Positions 1-10,571 of a stretch of 36,039 nucleotides of DNA are shown here, piece by piece (the first letter of the stretch is position 1; every line of letters begins with the position of its first letter). Source of the DNA: Ophiostoma sp. CBS 140.51 (lineage: Eukaryota > Ascomycota > Sordariomycetes > Ophiostomatales > Ophiostomataceae). The position numbers and the translations under genes were made by a program. The notes under the pieces were generated by a model. That model saw nothing but the letters and a program-made list of their open reading frames with translations. It did no database searches and was not told the DNA's origin. Location: the NCBI GenBank assembly GCA_029298735.1, contig JANSLP010000325.1, positions 1-36,039 on the forward strand, written 5' to 3'.

Positions 1-2100
1 AATAGACATGAAAGTAAACAATTTGGCAACAAGGCATAAGTGAATGATATTTCCTTTCAAAAAATTGTAGTGAGATTTGGCCATGTATTTTACGAGAAAA
101 AAATATTGCCATAGGACTCGAAGAACAGCAGTTTTGACATTACAGCCCAGGACTGGATGTTTGGTCACACAGTCTCAACACAACGACGTACTAGGACCCT
201 TGGCAGAGGAACCTGAGATGTTGTCTCGGTATATTCAATAAACTAAGGAAAAGGGGTAAACCGGGGCGAGGGAGCACTTCGCAGAGTACAGAGATGCAAG
301 AGACACGAGGTCGCAAGGTGTGGACTGATCTTTACAGCTCGTCGACAAGGGGTATCCTGTCCTTGACTCCGCCTTCGGCCGACAAGAGACTGGACGTATG
401 CAGCTTACGAGTCAACACGGACGCCACACCGCATCGTCGACAGGGAAGATTCTGTCTTGCGTAGTTGGATGGCGAGAAAGCTTCATCCTAGCTGTCGTAG
501 GGATATCATGCGTCGGCCGTCTATCCCACGTTGCATCTTTGATCGCGGCCTAGAACTGCGTCGTAGTTTATTATTATTGTTTGTGTGTTTCTTTGTTTTC
601 ATCTCGACGTTCGCAAGCTGCCAGGATGCCGTGTGTTTTGCGAGATATTGCATGCATCAGTGTTGTGCATCTGCGAACAACAAGATGATGTTAGCAGCAC
701 TCCAAAGACGCATCAAAGACAGGTATGCTCCCATCTACACCAACCGCGTCGCCGTCACTGCGCCCGTAGATACACGCCCCCTATGATGTCTCTCAAACGT
801 GTTCGTCGCCTTGCCACCCACTCCCATCGCCGGCTCCACCCTCTCTGAGGAATGTTGATTTTGCTTGTCTTTTGGCCTCCCACGCAGAAGCTAAGTTTTC
901 AATAGAGAAGGCGTGTGAGACACTGTTTGCAGTCGGCCAGCATTCCAAAGGCACAGAGAACAAAAGGACTCGCGCAGCCTTCTGTTGGCGTTGAGGGGAG
1001 TCCTTCAACATGGCGCCTCTTTATTTTTGATCGTTTCGATAGCTTCAATCTCTTGACTAGATGCATTCGTTCCTTCTTCTGGCGACGTGCCGGCAGTCGT
1101 GCTCTATCGACCGGTAACGGCTACGGCTGTGTTCGACGACTGCCGGCCCCCGCAAACTGGAGTGACTGCCGTGAACATCTACTACCGCTCCCGTCGGGTC
1201 TCTCCTTTTTGATGTTCTTCTCGCCTATGCTGGAAGCCGTGGAGATGACAGCGAGGGATATGGGGAGAGAAGAACACAAGAGACATGGCTTTTCGACGCC
1301 TCTGTTGTCTGTTGACGCCTGTCGACGCCTCTGTTGACAAACAGACGCGTGCTCGGCAGTCTTTCTTTTCGGCTGACAAGGAGCGCCTCGACGGTCTTGT
1401 GCGAGGCGAGATGTGCTCTTTGGTAGACTTTGCGAGCCGCTGTCAGATATCATGTAGGACAGATACCTTCTTGCCTTGTTGTTGTCCCTCGCTACGTTAG
1501 TAGACTCCGCTGTTTATTCTCTTTCCCTTGTTGATGGCAACACCGTCACGTCTCACCCTGATGTGTCTCCCTTTTATTTCCTGCAGGGTCAAGAACCGAA
1601 ACGAAAAACCCGCGTCGACCGGCCGGCACTTTTACTTACAGCAGGAGCGTACACGATGTTTGGCACATGTCGTGTCAACATATGTAATACGCACGGCTGT
1701 GCGGTGTGTCTGGAGAAATTTGGGTTGCATGTTCTTTTTTTATTCATCAGCTACTTCTGGTCGTATCTTCTCTCTCTCGTGTCAGCTCATCTGCCCCGAA
1801 CAGCCCCTTCCCATGCCAAAGAGAAATAAAACAAAGAAACGCCAAATGCCTTCCGGTACAATAACAAGAAGGAGACAAAAACAAAGTGAGGGAAAAGACA
1901 GACGTAGGGGGGAGACACAAGTGGTAAATGCAATAATGGAAGGTAATAAAAAACAAGTGAGGGAAACTCGAGGGATTAGGGGTCAAAACATAAGGAAATA
2001 GTGTAAGGAGTGTGCACACGTAAGATAGTTAGACAGACTTCCGTCTTCCAACATTTCTTCCACCCTTCTTTTCTTCGACAACTTAACAGAGGACCCCTTG
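1..2100. other. Intergenic region downstream of the CDK1 gene; no gene supported
   Basis: No open frame here has the composition of a conserved protein; those present are short, overlap on both strands and are rich in Arg, Ser, Cys and Leu in the manner of random frames. The right-hand end (roughly 1800-2100) is AT- and purine-rich and probably carries the 3' untranslated region of the CDK1 gene, which ends at 2101 on the minus strand. A 15-bp direct repeat occurs at 1293-1307 and 1322-1336. The window edge truncates whatever lies to the left. Confidence 0.6.
1293..1336. repeat. Short direct repeat, 15 bp twice
   Basis: The 15-mer TCGACGCCTCTGTTG occurs at 1293-1307 and again at 1322-1336, with a related GTTGACGCCTGT between the copies. 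Two copies this close suggest a small local duplication. No function is apparent. Confidence 0.6.
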
Positions 2101-3218
2101 CTAGTGGTATCCGCTGCCGCTGTATGCACCACCCGCCGCGGCTGTCGTCGTGTGCTGGCGCCCGGCCGCCGCCGCTGCACCCACAGTACCCGGCACCGCC
2201 TTCTCGAGATCGTCAAAGTACGGGTGGTTGCACGCCTGCTTGGCCGACAGGCGGCTGGCCGGGTCATAGACCAACATGAGCTCGAGTAGCTCCTGGCCCA
2301 TGGGATCCAAGGTCGGGCAGATAGGCGTCTCGGTGTCCTGCACCCAGCGCGGGAAGGAAGCCTTGAAATCCGGGTACGTCGTGACGCCTGGCCAGACGTC
2401 TTCGGTGGGCGTGCCCAGGAGCCGGAAAATCTTGAAGATTTCGTCAATCTCCGAGTCGCCGGGGAACAGGGGCTTGCGCATGGCCATTTCGGCAAAAATG
2501 CAGCCGACGGACCACATGTCGACACCGGTCGAGTACTGGTGGCCACCCAACAGGATTTCGGGGGCGCGGTACCACAGAGTGACGACTTCGTGGGTGTATG
2601 TCCGCAGGGGCACGCCAAAAGCCCGCGCGAGACCGAAATCGGCAAGCTTGAGGTTGCCCTCTTTGTTAATGAGCAGGTTCTGGGGCTTGAGGTCGCGGTG
2701 CAGGATGCGGTGACTGTGGCAGTAACGGATACCGGCACAGAGCTGGCTCATGAATTTCTTGATAATGTCGTCGCCGAGACCCAGCGTGTGGAGACGGGTG
2801 CCGGTACCCTCGGGCAGAGCTTTGCCGCGGCCACCGTCCGAGACGGGCAGCGAGTCCATGTACTTCTTGAGGTCGAGGTCCAAAAACTCAAAAACCAGGT
2901 AGAGCTTATGGCCCTCGGCGTGGACAATGTTGTACAGGCGAACAATGTTGGGGTCGCGCATTTCCTTGAGCAGGCTGATTTCGCGAATGGCCGTCGAGGG
3001 CACGCCCTCGTCTTCAGCCTCGAGCCGGATCTTCTTGAGGGCGACGATGCGGCCGCCGGCCGTCAGATCGCGGGCCTTGTAGACGACACCGTAGGTGCCT
3101 GCAGTCAACAACGTTAGTGTACTTGTTGTAGAGCCAATGGGCGTTCCTCCTCTTCTTCCTTTTGGAGGCAAATGTACTCACCCTCGCCGACCTTTTCCAG
3201 CTTCTGGTAATTATCCAT
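2101..3218 (-). CDS. Cyclin-dependent kinase 1 (Cdc2/Cdc28 family), one intron
   Basis: Catalytic Ser/Thr kinase that, bound to cyclins, drives G1/S and G2/M in nucleus and cytoplasm. The model has two exons, 3218-3182 and 3098-2101, and a 3181-3099 intron (83 nt, GTGAGT donor, CTGCAG acceptor) that interrupts codon 13; product 344 aa. Visible hallmarks: glycine loop GEGTYG (11-16) with the inhibitory T14/Y15 pair, catalytic K34, PSTAIRE helix 46-52 (diagnostic of CDK1), HRD 146-148, DFG 166-168, and T-loop T181 in the TYTHE context. An insertion of about 25 residues near 98-123 is typical of filamentous fungal CDK1 (orthologues nimX in Aspergillus, cdc-2 in Neurospora). The C-terminus carries an Ala/Gly/Thr-rich tail (about 313-344) beyond the kinase fold. 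Joining exon 1 is required: the uninterrupted downstream frame lacks the glycine loop. Divergent from the AlkB-like gene. Confidence 0.95.
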
Positions 3219-4031
3219 CGCGATCGGATGTGGTGTGTGTGAGAGGTGTGTAGTGTCGTTAAAGAGAGTCGGTAACGAAGCGAGGGAGGAAAGAAAAGGT
3301 ATCGAAGTCGCTTTAGAGGCCAAGGGCCATGTCGTGATATCGTTGGTTGTAGATGGATGTCGTGTCGTTAGTCGTCAAGGGTCTGTGTCCGGCAAATGCG
3401 GGCGTCGTCGTGGGGATGCAAAAGTGAGGGACGTGAAAAAGAACGTAAACGAATGGACGCGCTGGGCCTTGGCGACAGGGAGAGGCCGTTGTCGAGAGGG
3501 GCGGTCAAGGGTCGTAATGAGGGTTGTCGTGAGTCGAAAGTTGGTGAGATCAGGGTCAAAAGGTCGAATGTGCCAGAAGGGAAGGCGGTCGTCGTGTCGT
3601 TGTCGTCGTTGTGGGCGTGGGGAGGAAGGAGCAAGGGTCGAGGTTCTGTCACCGTCGAGAATAGGAAGGCGTGTCAATTTGGTGGTGGTGGCTGCCAAAT
3701 TTTGGGTTGTTTATTTATTTATTTACTCCTTGCGTTGAGCCCAGGCACACCGGTCAATGTGGTGGTCTAGCGGACTTTTGGCTGGCGTTTGTAGCGGGGA
3801 AAAGGGCCAGGAAGCGCTGTAACGAATGGGACCTGACCCTGTTTTGGAGGGAGCTGGGCCGACGCGTCGGGAGCGCGTTTTTGGTGTGCTTTTTGGTGCG
3901 ATAAGATAAGGAAAGAGCTGAAAGTGCCACCCCTCGCAATGAAAATGGGAAATGGCGGGGCAACTGCGACCGGCGGTCGGGGCCGGCATTAAAAAAAGCG
4001 AATTAAAATAAATTCGAGTTAGTTGGGGAAA
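3219..4031. promoter_or_regulatory. Shared divergent promoter region of CDK1 and the AlkB-like gene
   Basis: This 813-bp gap separates two genes transcribed outward. The half nearest CDK1 (about 3370-3700) is strongly purine/GT-rich on the plus strand, which means a pyrimidine-rich leader on the CDK1 sense strand, common in fungal 5' UTRs. ACGCG cores occur at 3456-3461, 3862-3867 (perfect ACGCGT inside the palindrome GACGCGTC) and just beyond within GAGCGCGTTTTT (about 3870-3881). No coding frame is supported. Confidence 0.5.
3862..3867. promoter_or_regulatory. ACGCGT element, candidate MluI cell-cycle box (MCB)
   Basis: ACGCGT is the established binding core of the fungal MBF complex that activates G1/S genes. 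It lies 165 bp upstream of the AlkB-like start codon and about 640 bp upstream of the CDK1 start codon, with a second ACGCG core a few bases away. That a site of this kind is used here is inference. Confidence 0.35.
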
Positions 4032-5303
4032 ATGTCACGAGCAAATCGGACCATCTCGAAAAAAGGCATACTTGACGACATCCACGACAGCGAATACACT
4101 CGAATATTCTCTCCCGCCGATTATGCCTCTTTCCTACGCATCATGACAGCCGACATTACCTCCCTGGACGCGCACGAGCAGCCGTCCGAGTACCTGCGCA
4201 GCAAGTGGAAGACGTATGCGAAATCGTCAGTATTCGACATCGAAAAGAGCAAAGACATTGACGAGATTGCCGATGGAGAAGAAGGTGGAAAGCAGGACAG
4301 GGCGGCCTTTGTTCCTGTCAGCACACTGCCGGCCGACCGTATTGAAGCAGCTTTTGAGCAGTTCCTGGCCGACAAGAGTCCAGTCGACGGAGACATTGAG
4401 GAGGACGAGGAGGACGACAAAAAAGATGGCACCTCTTCTTCAGACATCCCAGTCTATGCCCACCCTCTTCTCCCGGGACTCTTGATCATCCCCAAACTCG
4501 TGCCCCTCCGCGTCCAGAAACGCCTCCTCGACCGCATGATCCACCGCGACCTCGCCGACCAACGGCACCAGACAAACATGCACCTCCATTACAATCTGCC
4601 GTACCCAGCCGACGGCGCTTCCTTCTTTACCTACCCGCCTCCAGCGAATGCGCACAGTGTTGATGTCCTTCAGGGACCGGGCACGTTCCCACCAAAAGAC
4701 CCGTCGGTGCACCGCCCTCTGTCGATCCAGCAGGTCTTGGACAAGCGGCTACACTGGGTGACGTTGGGCGGCCAGTACGACTGGACGAACCGTGTATATC
4801 CAGGAAAAGAGGGCGAAGAGGAAGACGAAGAGGAGAAGGTGCCCAGCTTCCCTCCGGACCTGATCCAGCTGCTGGCGGGACTATTCCCCGAGACGGACGC
4901 CCAGGCAGCGATTGTCAATTTCTACACACCAGGCGACACCATGATGATCCACCGGGACGTGTCCGAGGAGGTGGACAAGGGGCTGATCAGCCTCAGTATT
5001 GGCTGTGATGCACTCTTTATGGCGGCGCCAACGGCCGAATTTGAAGAAGAGCCGCGGCCAGAACGGGCACCCACGGACAAGGAGCCGTACGTGCTGATTC
5101 GACTGCGGTCGGGTGATGCCATGTACATGTCTGGCCATGCACGGTTTGCCTGGCACGGCGTGCCCAAAGTCTTGAAGGGAACATGCCCAGAGGAGCTGGT
5201 AGCATGGCCTGCGGGCGAACATGCCGACGAGCGGTACGAGAAGTGGCGCGGCTGGATGCGCAACAAGCGCGTCAACTTTAACGTCAGGCAGATGCGGGAT
5301 TGA
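4032..5303 (+). CDS. AlkB-type 2-oxoglutarate/Fe(II) dioxygenase (ALKBH1-like)
   Basis: Predicted 423-aa oxidative demethylase of alkylated or methylated nucleic acid, acting through Fe(II) and 2-oxoglutarate. Family signatures are clear: the block NFYTPGDTMMIHRD (296-309) supplies H307 and D309, the third iron ligand is H375 in FAWHGVPK, and the 2OG-binding arginine block RVNFNVRQ lies at 413-420. The layout, with a long N-terminal region and the R-x-N-x-x-x-R ending, fits ALKBH1-type proteins (tRNA or DNA demethylases in nucleus or mitochondria) better than ALKBH2/3. Two acidic low-complexity stretches (about 121-131 and 259-268) look like linkers. No intron is needed. The frame is open three codons upstream of the ATG, but the first ATG is at 4032. 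It is convergent with the tannase-like gene, leaving 117 bp between stop codons. Substrate is not determinable here. Confidence 0.9.
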   Translation: MSRANRTISKKGILDDIHDSEYTRIFSPADYASFLRIMTADITSLDAHEQPSEYLRSKWKTYAKSSVFDIEKSKDIDEIADGEEGGKQDRAAFVPVSTLPADRIEAAFEQFLADKSPVDGDIEEDEEDDKKDGTSSSDIPVYAHPLLPGLLIIPKLVPLRVQKRLLDRMIHRDLADQRHQTNMHLHYNLPYPADGASFFTYPPPANAHSVDVLQGPGTFPPKDPSVHRPLSIQQVLDKRLHWVTLGGQYDWTNRVYPGKEGEEEDEEEKVPSFPPDLIQLLAGLFPETDAQAAIVNFYTPGDTMMIHRDVSEEVDKGLISLSIGCDALFMAAPTAEFEEEPRPERAPTDKEPYVLIRLRSGDAMYMSGHARFAWHGVPKVLKGTCPEELVAWPAGEHADERYEKWRGWMRNKRVNFNVRQMRD

Positions 5304-5420
5304 GTCAAAGAGTGAACGACAAGTCAGAAGAAGGTCATATCATTTTCATACAAAAGGCTCGTCGTCCAGGACGAGAAACAAAGAGAAGGATACACGAGAC
5401 AAGAAAAGAATATATCACTC

Positions 5421-7289
5421 CTACAACACGGCGAGCAATGCTGCCACAGCCACAGCCAAGCCGATACTTGACTTCACCAACACCAGTCTATCCACCCCAC
5501 TCGTCAAGGCTACCAGTGGCGTCGTCTCCGAGGGTGTCGTCTGCTCGATCACCTGCTGGTTCGGTCCGGCCACACACGTCCAGCTGTCCGCCTGGCTGCC
5601 ATCACCGTTGCCAGAGTAGACCATCATCTGCGGGTAGCGGCACAGGTTGCGAGTGATAACGGCGGGCGTTGTGTTGTTGGCAGACGCAGTGCTGTTCAGA
5701 CCAGCCGCCGCTGTAAACTTGACAGCCGGCAGAGTATCCGGCGCCGTGCCGTTCTCGACCCACTGTACAAGCTGCATTAACGGGTTCGAGGGTGCCGCAC
5801 CCGGTCCACCGCCGCAGTGCTGCACTCCAGGAGCGACAAACACGCGGAAAAAGTCGTCAACAGCACCCGCATCCAACAAGTCCATCGTCCGCTGGATGTA
5901 ATCCAAAGTGCCGTTGGGGAACACGAGCTGGTCGGCCAGGCCGTGCCACGACAGCAGCTTGCCACCGGCAGCCTGGAACTCCCGCAAGTCCGGGTTGTCG
6001 GTGCCAATGACAACGTCAAACATGCTTTGCGACTGTTGGAAGATGTTGGTGTAGGCTTGAACGTTGGCAAGAGCGGTGGTGTCAGTACTTTTTTTGGCGA
6101 GACGGTGGCGAGCCGAGCGAGTGAGCTGCAGTGTCGATGCAGGTGACGAAAAGTTGCTTCGCGGGTCGTTGAGGGCCAACACAAAGTTGTTGAGCCAGGT
6201 GGCAGCGAGGGAAAAAGGAGCAGTGCCGGCCTGGCTGGTGGATGCCAACAGGTCCGGTGTGGCGCCTGGCAGCAAGCCGTACCACAAAGACTGACCATTG
6301 GGGTCTGCTGGACCGGCCAGAATCTTGGAAAAGACGGCAGCATGAGCAGCTGTGATTGCCACCGATGTTGCATTGCCGCCACCACCCTGAGCTGCCGAGC
6401 AGGCAATGCCTTTCCCTACAAGCGTCGCCGGGTCGAAGTTACACGCACCAGGCTGTGTCACAATGCCATCCTTGACACCGTCTTCGGCATCGCATGCACT
6501 CACCACCCCACCCTGGAACGCGTCCAGCACACACTGCGGCACCACTGAACTTGTGCCATTCGTTCCGGCACCCTGCGGGAACTGCTGCTGGATCGCCGAG
6601 AAGGGCCACAGCATTGCTGCCAACAGGCGGTCCCAGTTTATGGCGGGCGATGCCGACAAAATGCCGTCAAAGTCCGTGGGGTAGCGTTGGGCCTCCATGT
6701 AGCCTTGACGCCCACCCGTCGAGCAACCCGTAAAATACGACTTGACGGGTGCCGTGCCGTACAGTTGTTGCACCAGAGCCTTGCCCACGATGGCCATTTC
6801 ATGCACCGACAGACTGGCAAAATTGACCAGGAGCTGGTTGGTGAGGGCCGAGGTGGTGTTGGCCTGCACGGGAAAACTGCCCGTTATGCCTACACCAGCG
6901 TCTGTCGAGGCTGCCGCGTATCCGTCCGCCACCGCCGGGCCCAGTGCAGCCGCAAACAGGCCCGCCTCGAAACCGCTGCCGCCCGTCGCTTGGAACCGGC
7001 CGTTCCATTCGGTTGCGTCGAGGGGCAGCCACACTTGCACACGCACTTTGTCGCCGGCCGTGCTGTGCGTCAGAGTAACATTGACGTCGCAAAAGGAGAC
7101 GGACAGCAAGGTCCCGTTGGTGGCGCGGACAGACATATCTGTGCGGGCGACCGACTGAATGCCGAGAACAGTAGCATTGGCAACAGTAGGTGCTGTGAGG
7201 TCGGCACAGCCCGCGGCGGGTGATGTTGTGCCTTGTGCAGACACGGCTGCGGCGGCCGTTACCAGAACGGCGAGGATTTTGCGGGGCAT
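5421..7289 (-). CDS. Secreted tannase/feruloyl esterase-family enzyme, probably GPI-anchored
   Basis: 622-aa intronless serine esterase, predicted to hydrolyse ester bonds of plant phenolics (gallate or ferulate esters) outside the cell. Residues 1-18 form a signal peptide ending AVSA. The family's CS-D-HC arrangement is visible: nucleophile S190 preceded by C189 in TGCSTGG, the acid D453 in HGLADQ, and H491 followed by C492 in VQHCGGG; the two cysteines are known in this family to pair and hold Ser and His together. Many N-glycosylation sequons are present. Unusually for the family, the C-terminus is a Thr/Ser-rich stretch followed by a short spacer and a hydrophobic tail (about 609-622), the pattern of a GPI-attachment signal, so the enzyme may be tethered to membrane or wall. 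Around 381-409 there is a basic, Ser/Thr-rich insertion. Tannase versus feruloyl esterase cannot be decided from sequence. Confidence 0.9.
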   Translation of the reverse strand: MPRKILAVLVTAAAAVSAQGTTSPAAGCADLTAPTVANATVLGIQSVARTDMSVRATNGTLLSVSFCDVNVTLTHSTAGDKVRVQVWLPLDATEWNGRFQATGGSGFEAGLFAAALGPAVADGYAAASTDAGVGITGSFPVQANTTSALTNQLLVNFASLSVHEMAIVGKALVQQLYGTAPVKSYFTGCSTGGRQGYMEAQRYPTDFDGILSASPAINWDRLLAAMLWPFSAIQQQFPQGAGTNGTSSVVPQCVLDAFQGGVVSACDAEDGVKDGIVTQPGACNFDPATLVGKGIACSAAQGGGGNATSVAITAAHAAVFSKILAGPADPNGQSLWYGLLPGATPDLLASTSQAGTAPFSLAATWLNNFVLALNDPRSNFSSPASTLQLTRSARHRLAKKSTDTTALANVQAYTNIFQQSQSMFDVVIGTDNPDLREFQAAGGKLLSWHGLADQLVFPNGTLDYIQRTMDLLDAGAVDDFFRVFVAPGVQHCGGGPGAAPSNPLMQLVQWVENGTAPDTLPAVKFTAAAGLNSTASANNTTPAVITRNLCRYPQMMVYSGNGDGSQADSWTCVAGPNQQVIEQTTPSETTPLVALTSGVDRLVLVKSSIGLAVAVAALLAVL

Positions 7290-9363
7290 TTTGTCCTGGA
7301 GAGAGGTAGAAATAAAGTTAAACGTTCAAACTGTCAATCGATTTCAAAGAGTACCGCTTTCGGAAAATGTTTGGTCTGTAGAGATGCAATGCAAATGATC
7401 TGGATTGTCTGTTGGTCTTTGTCTCTTGAGAGGCACAGCCGTGTCTTTATTTGATTTTGAGATGGCATCTGCCATCCCATTTCTTGGGTCGCTTCATATT
7501 TTGAGTCCTTCCAGGCAGCATGATCTCCTGATGATTGTTTTCGATTTCCTGCGTTGTCGAAGTTGAAGCAAAAATATTGCTGTGGTGGCGAGAACAAGAG
7601 TGCGATGAAGAGTGATCAAGCGTGATCCAAGTCATGCCGGTTTGATCGACGGAGCGCCCAGCAGTGTGGGTTGTGGAGAGAAGACGGGAATCGCTGGCCC
7701 CTAGACCCCGTCATCTGGAATTGTTCTTTCTGTCTGGGGATATGCTTCGAGAAGCCTGCCTTTGTTAAATAATAATGCGTACTTATTTGGCCCATAATAG
7801 TTGCGAATCGTGGCCATTCCCTTCTTGATTGTTCGGCGTTTCTTTTGTTGACGATGATTTTATCGACCTTTGCGTCCAGAAGGCCAAACTTTGCCCTTTT
7901 TGACATTGTTTCGAGATCTAATTTGAAAACATACCGTCTGATCGTCGAGTCGTCTTATCGTTGAGCGCAAAAAAAGAATGACGAGTGCTCTTTTCGTCTC
8001 GTCTTGGCGGATTTGTTTGGTTGATGATGCGGCCTTCTTGAACATCACGACTTTAACCGGTCGCAGACAGCGAAGGTACCACGCAACGGGAATTCTAGAG
8101 CTGTCAGTGTCTACAATTGCAGCAATACTTTACACTTTATTGCCTTCTCCTATCATTTCGTTGTTTCACCTTCTCGGCCCTGCCAAGGTCAGATGTTTAT
8201 GCTTTGGCGATACCTCGTCTGGTGATATCGAGATCGATCAAGGTAACGAATACATATCGAAGTTGTTATCAATGCTAGAAACGGCCAATGTCATTAATTA
8301 TACGTATCGTCATGCAATTGCGTGTTGCAAAGACTTGCGCAGCCTTGTTTGGAGAATTCTCCTTGCCGTTATTGTCACTGTTGAAGTTGTCTACACTTCA
8401 CTAATGTGGACGGACGTCATCCGCATCGGCATATTGCAGACTTCCTTTCATACCATCTGCTACACGACATGAAAGAGATATTCAAGAAACATCATGGGGC
8501 GGAATCTTGTTCATCCGGTAGTCATCGATGTCATCATGCACATTCTCTTTCATTTTCACATGTCTGTTGTGCTCTTCCCAATATTGCTCAATACGTGCCT
8601 TGCAGCTGATATTGCTCACCTCTCACCTCTCTCGTTTTTGTCATTACCCGTTGTGGTAGGTCGACGAAGGGCCAAGTCCAGACCTCGCCCTCGCCGCCAT
8701 TGCTGCAGCCTACACTTAATACGGTTGTCATCACTGGCTTCGGGATCTCACCCCTTTGCCATCGCCATTACTTTCTCCTTCTAGGCTCTTGGCGCGGGCG
8801 CGGCTTGTCGGTGACCTCCCCAATACACGACAACACGTCCCAGCGCAGTGGTGCATGTGGCGCATTCGTGCCATACTTTGTTTGACTGCGGCTGACGGCA
8901 CTCTGACCGCAACCCGATACTGTCTTTGAATACTGTCTCGCCAAGTCCGTGTTGTCGTTGCCTCGCTGCGCCAAGGCGGCGGCTATTTCTTCTTGTACTT
9001 CGTAATCGACAGTGCTCACCGTCAAATCTCGCACATACTTTCCGAGGTGCTGAAAACGAAATGTGGCGGTGGTTTTTATATACGACGGCTCAAGTGGCTG
9101 ATAAGACGTCCCTTGGAATTCTTGCCTCTCTTGTCCAGCATTCACGATGCAGTTGGTGGCGAATTTCAAACTTCTTCCACTTGGCCCTTTTATTTTTACA
9201 CCTCTTACATACACTACAGAACAGTCTGCCTTGGGAACTGCATTCTCACCGCTCACTTTAAGTGCCGTGAGGATACAAAACATTTCAGTACTTTGTACGT
9301 AGAGCAATCACCGTATATGTAGCTGTAAGACTACTGACAAAAAACAGACGAATAAAACAAAGC

Positions 9364-9492
9364 ATGACAAAGGCTGACGCAAAAAAAGAAGAAGACGACG
9401 CTGCCAACACAGCTAGGAGGAATACCCCAAAGAAGGAGCACACGGTTCGCGGCAGGCTGTTTAGCGAGGACAATTGGCCGACATGGGGCTGA
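9364..9492 (+). CDS. Small highly charged ORF, 42 aa, doubtful
   Basis: An ATG frame of 42 codons begins with a Lys/Asp/Glu-rich segment (MTKADAKKEEDDAAN), passes through a basic stretch and ends in SEDNWPTWG. Its composition is more protein-like than the surrounding frames, and the frame stays open upstream of the ATG, so it could be the 3' exon of a spliced gene. There is no recognisable domain, no clear splice acceptor was identified, and chance is a real possibility. Confidence 0.2.
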   Translation: MTKADAKKEEDDAANTARRNTPKKEHTVRGRLFSEDNWPTWG

Positions 9493-10352
9493 AATGGGGG
9501 CATCCTTTTTCGTCAGGATCGTTCAGATGCAACAGACAAACTGCCCCGGCGATGGGATGGATTTTGAGTATGTATCCTTCCGTGCCTTGATCTCGAGAGT
9601 CCTATCCTCTGCAACAAACTGTTTGCGATGAACACGTTATAAGAGATTCAAGATATTGAAGAGGTTGAATACGAAAAGGAGCGAAAACTAAGAAAAGGGC
9701 TGTTTTGATGAAGCATCGTCGATGGTTTGCACTGCAAGTGTAATTAAAGAGAATAAGTCAGCCCTAAACTGCAGCGGCCCAATAGCCCTGAACAAAGAGG
9801 TTCTGCCCTGTCCTCGTCTTTCCTAATTCTGCACGTTTGCCAAGGCCACACACCAATGGACATACGATGTTCCCTTTCTGGCCACATATTTCGTCTCTTT
9901 TCTTCCTTGTGTGGTATGACGACACGAGCATGCCGTATCTCCTATGCGGTACTTCTTTTAACGCGAGGACTTTTTGACTTCTCAAAAGCTCCTGCCAGGG
10001 AACTGGGTCTGGTCATCTTTTTCAAGGCCCTGTCTATCTTCGATGCAGTCCTGCCCTGCCAGCAAAACAAAAAGACCGCCCTAAAATCTCACCCCGGCTC
10101 CACGAAACAGACAGGCGAGGAAGCCAGCAAACCAAACGAACAGCAAACGAGTCTCTCTTTGTGAGAGCTGACGGCAACATATGTGGCCGACGGTGCTTTC
10201 CCCCAGTATCCAATCTTATTCACAGTACCGTAGCCCGTCCCCTGCTCCGGGCCCCACAACAACAAAAAAACATTCCAAATTTCACAGCCTCAACGATTGC
10301 CAACTTGTGTCGTGCTGCATCTTGACAATGCAATCTTGATGATTGGATCAAT

Positions 10353-10571
10353 ATGCTTCCCAGCGTTGCAGTCGCGTTTGCATTGATTACCGTGTGCCAA
10401 TTGCTGGGGACAAATGTCGCCGGAACGAGGCGAGAAACGCAAAGATCCCGGGCGATGCTAACTTCTGGAGGGAGGAGAGTGCGACGTCCAGAGAAGGTAA
10501 AAAAAGGAATAACAATGGCCAGTTGGGCTGACGGCCTCCAGGGCAAGGTAATACACCGTCAGCAGTGGTGA
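10353..10571 (+). CDS. Possible small secreted protein, 72 aa, doubtful
   Basis: This ATG frame starts with a hydrophobic segment resembling a signal peptide (about 1-24, with VAVAFALITVCQLLG as the core and an NVAG boundary), followed by a basic mature part with RR and KK pairs. Only one cysteine is present, and it lies in the hydrophobic core, so it is not a typical cysteine-rich effector. A short upstream ORF starts at 10328. A GTAATA sequence near the end (about 10549) could be a splice donor, in which case the true 3' end would differ. No family is recognised. Confidence 0.22.
   Translation: MLPSVAVAFALITVCQLLGTNVAGTRRETQRSRAMLTSGGRRVRRPEKVKKGITMASWADGLQGKVIHRQQW

Noticed and set aside
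2539..3117. 192-codon plus-strand frame
   Set aside because: It is exactly antisense to the CDK1 kinase domain, whose motifs are unambiguous.
6100..6210. Possible in-frame intron in the tannase-like gene, to explain the insertion at about 381-409
   Set aside because: No canonical donor and acceptor pair flanks the extra residues; kept as coding insertion.
7978..8472. 164-codon plus-strand frame
   Set aside because: Codon composition is AT-influenced, unlike the real genes here, and no motif is visible.
8768..9307. 179-codon minus-strand frame in the gene-poor interval
   Set aside because: Some stretches look protein-like, but it opens with TTG, has no recognisable domain and overlaps comparable frames on the other strand. 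It would need transcript evidence.
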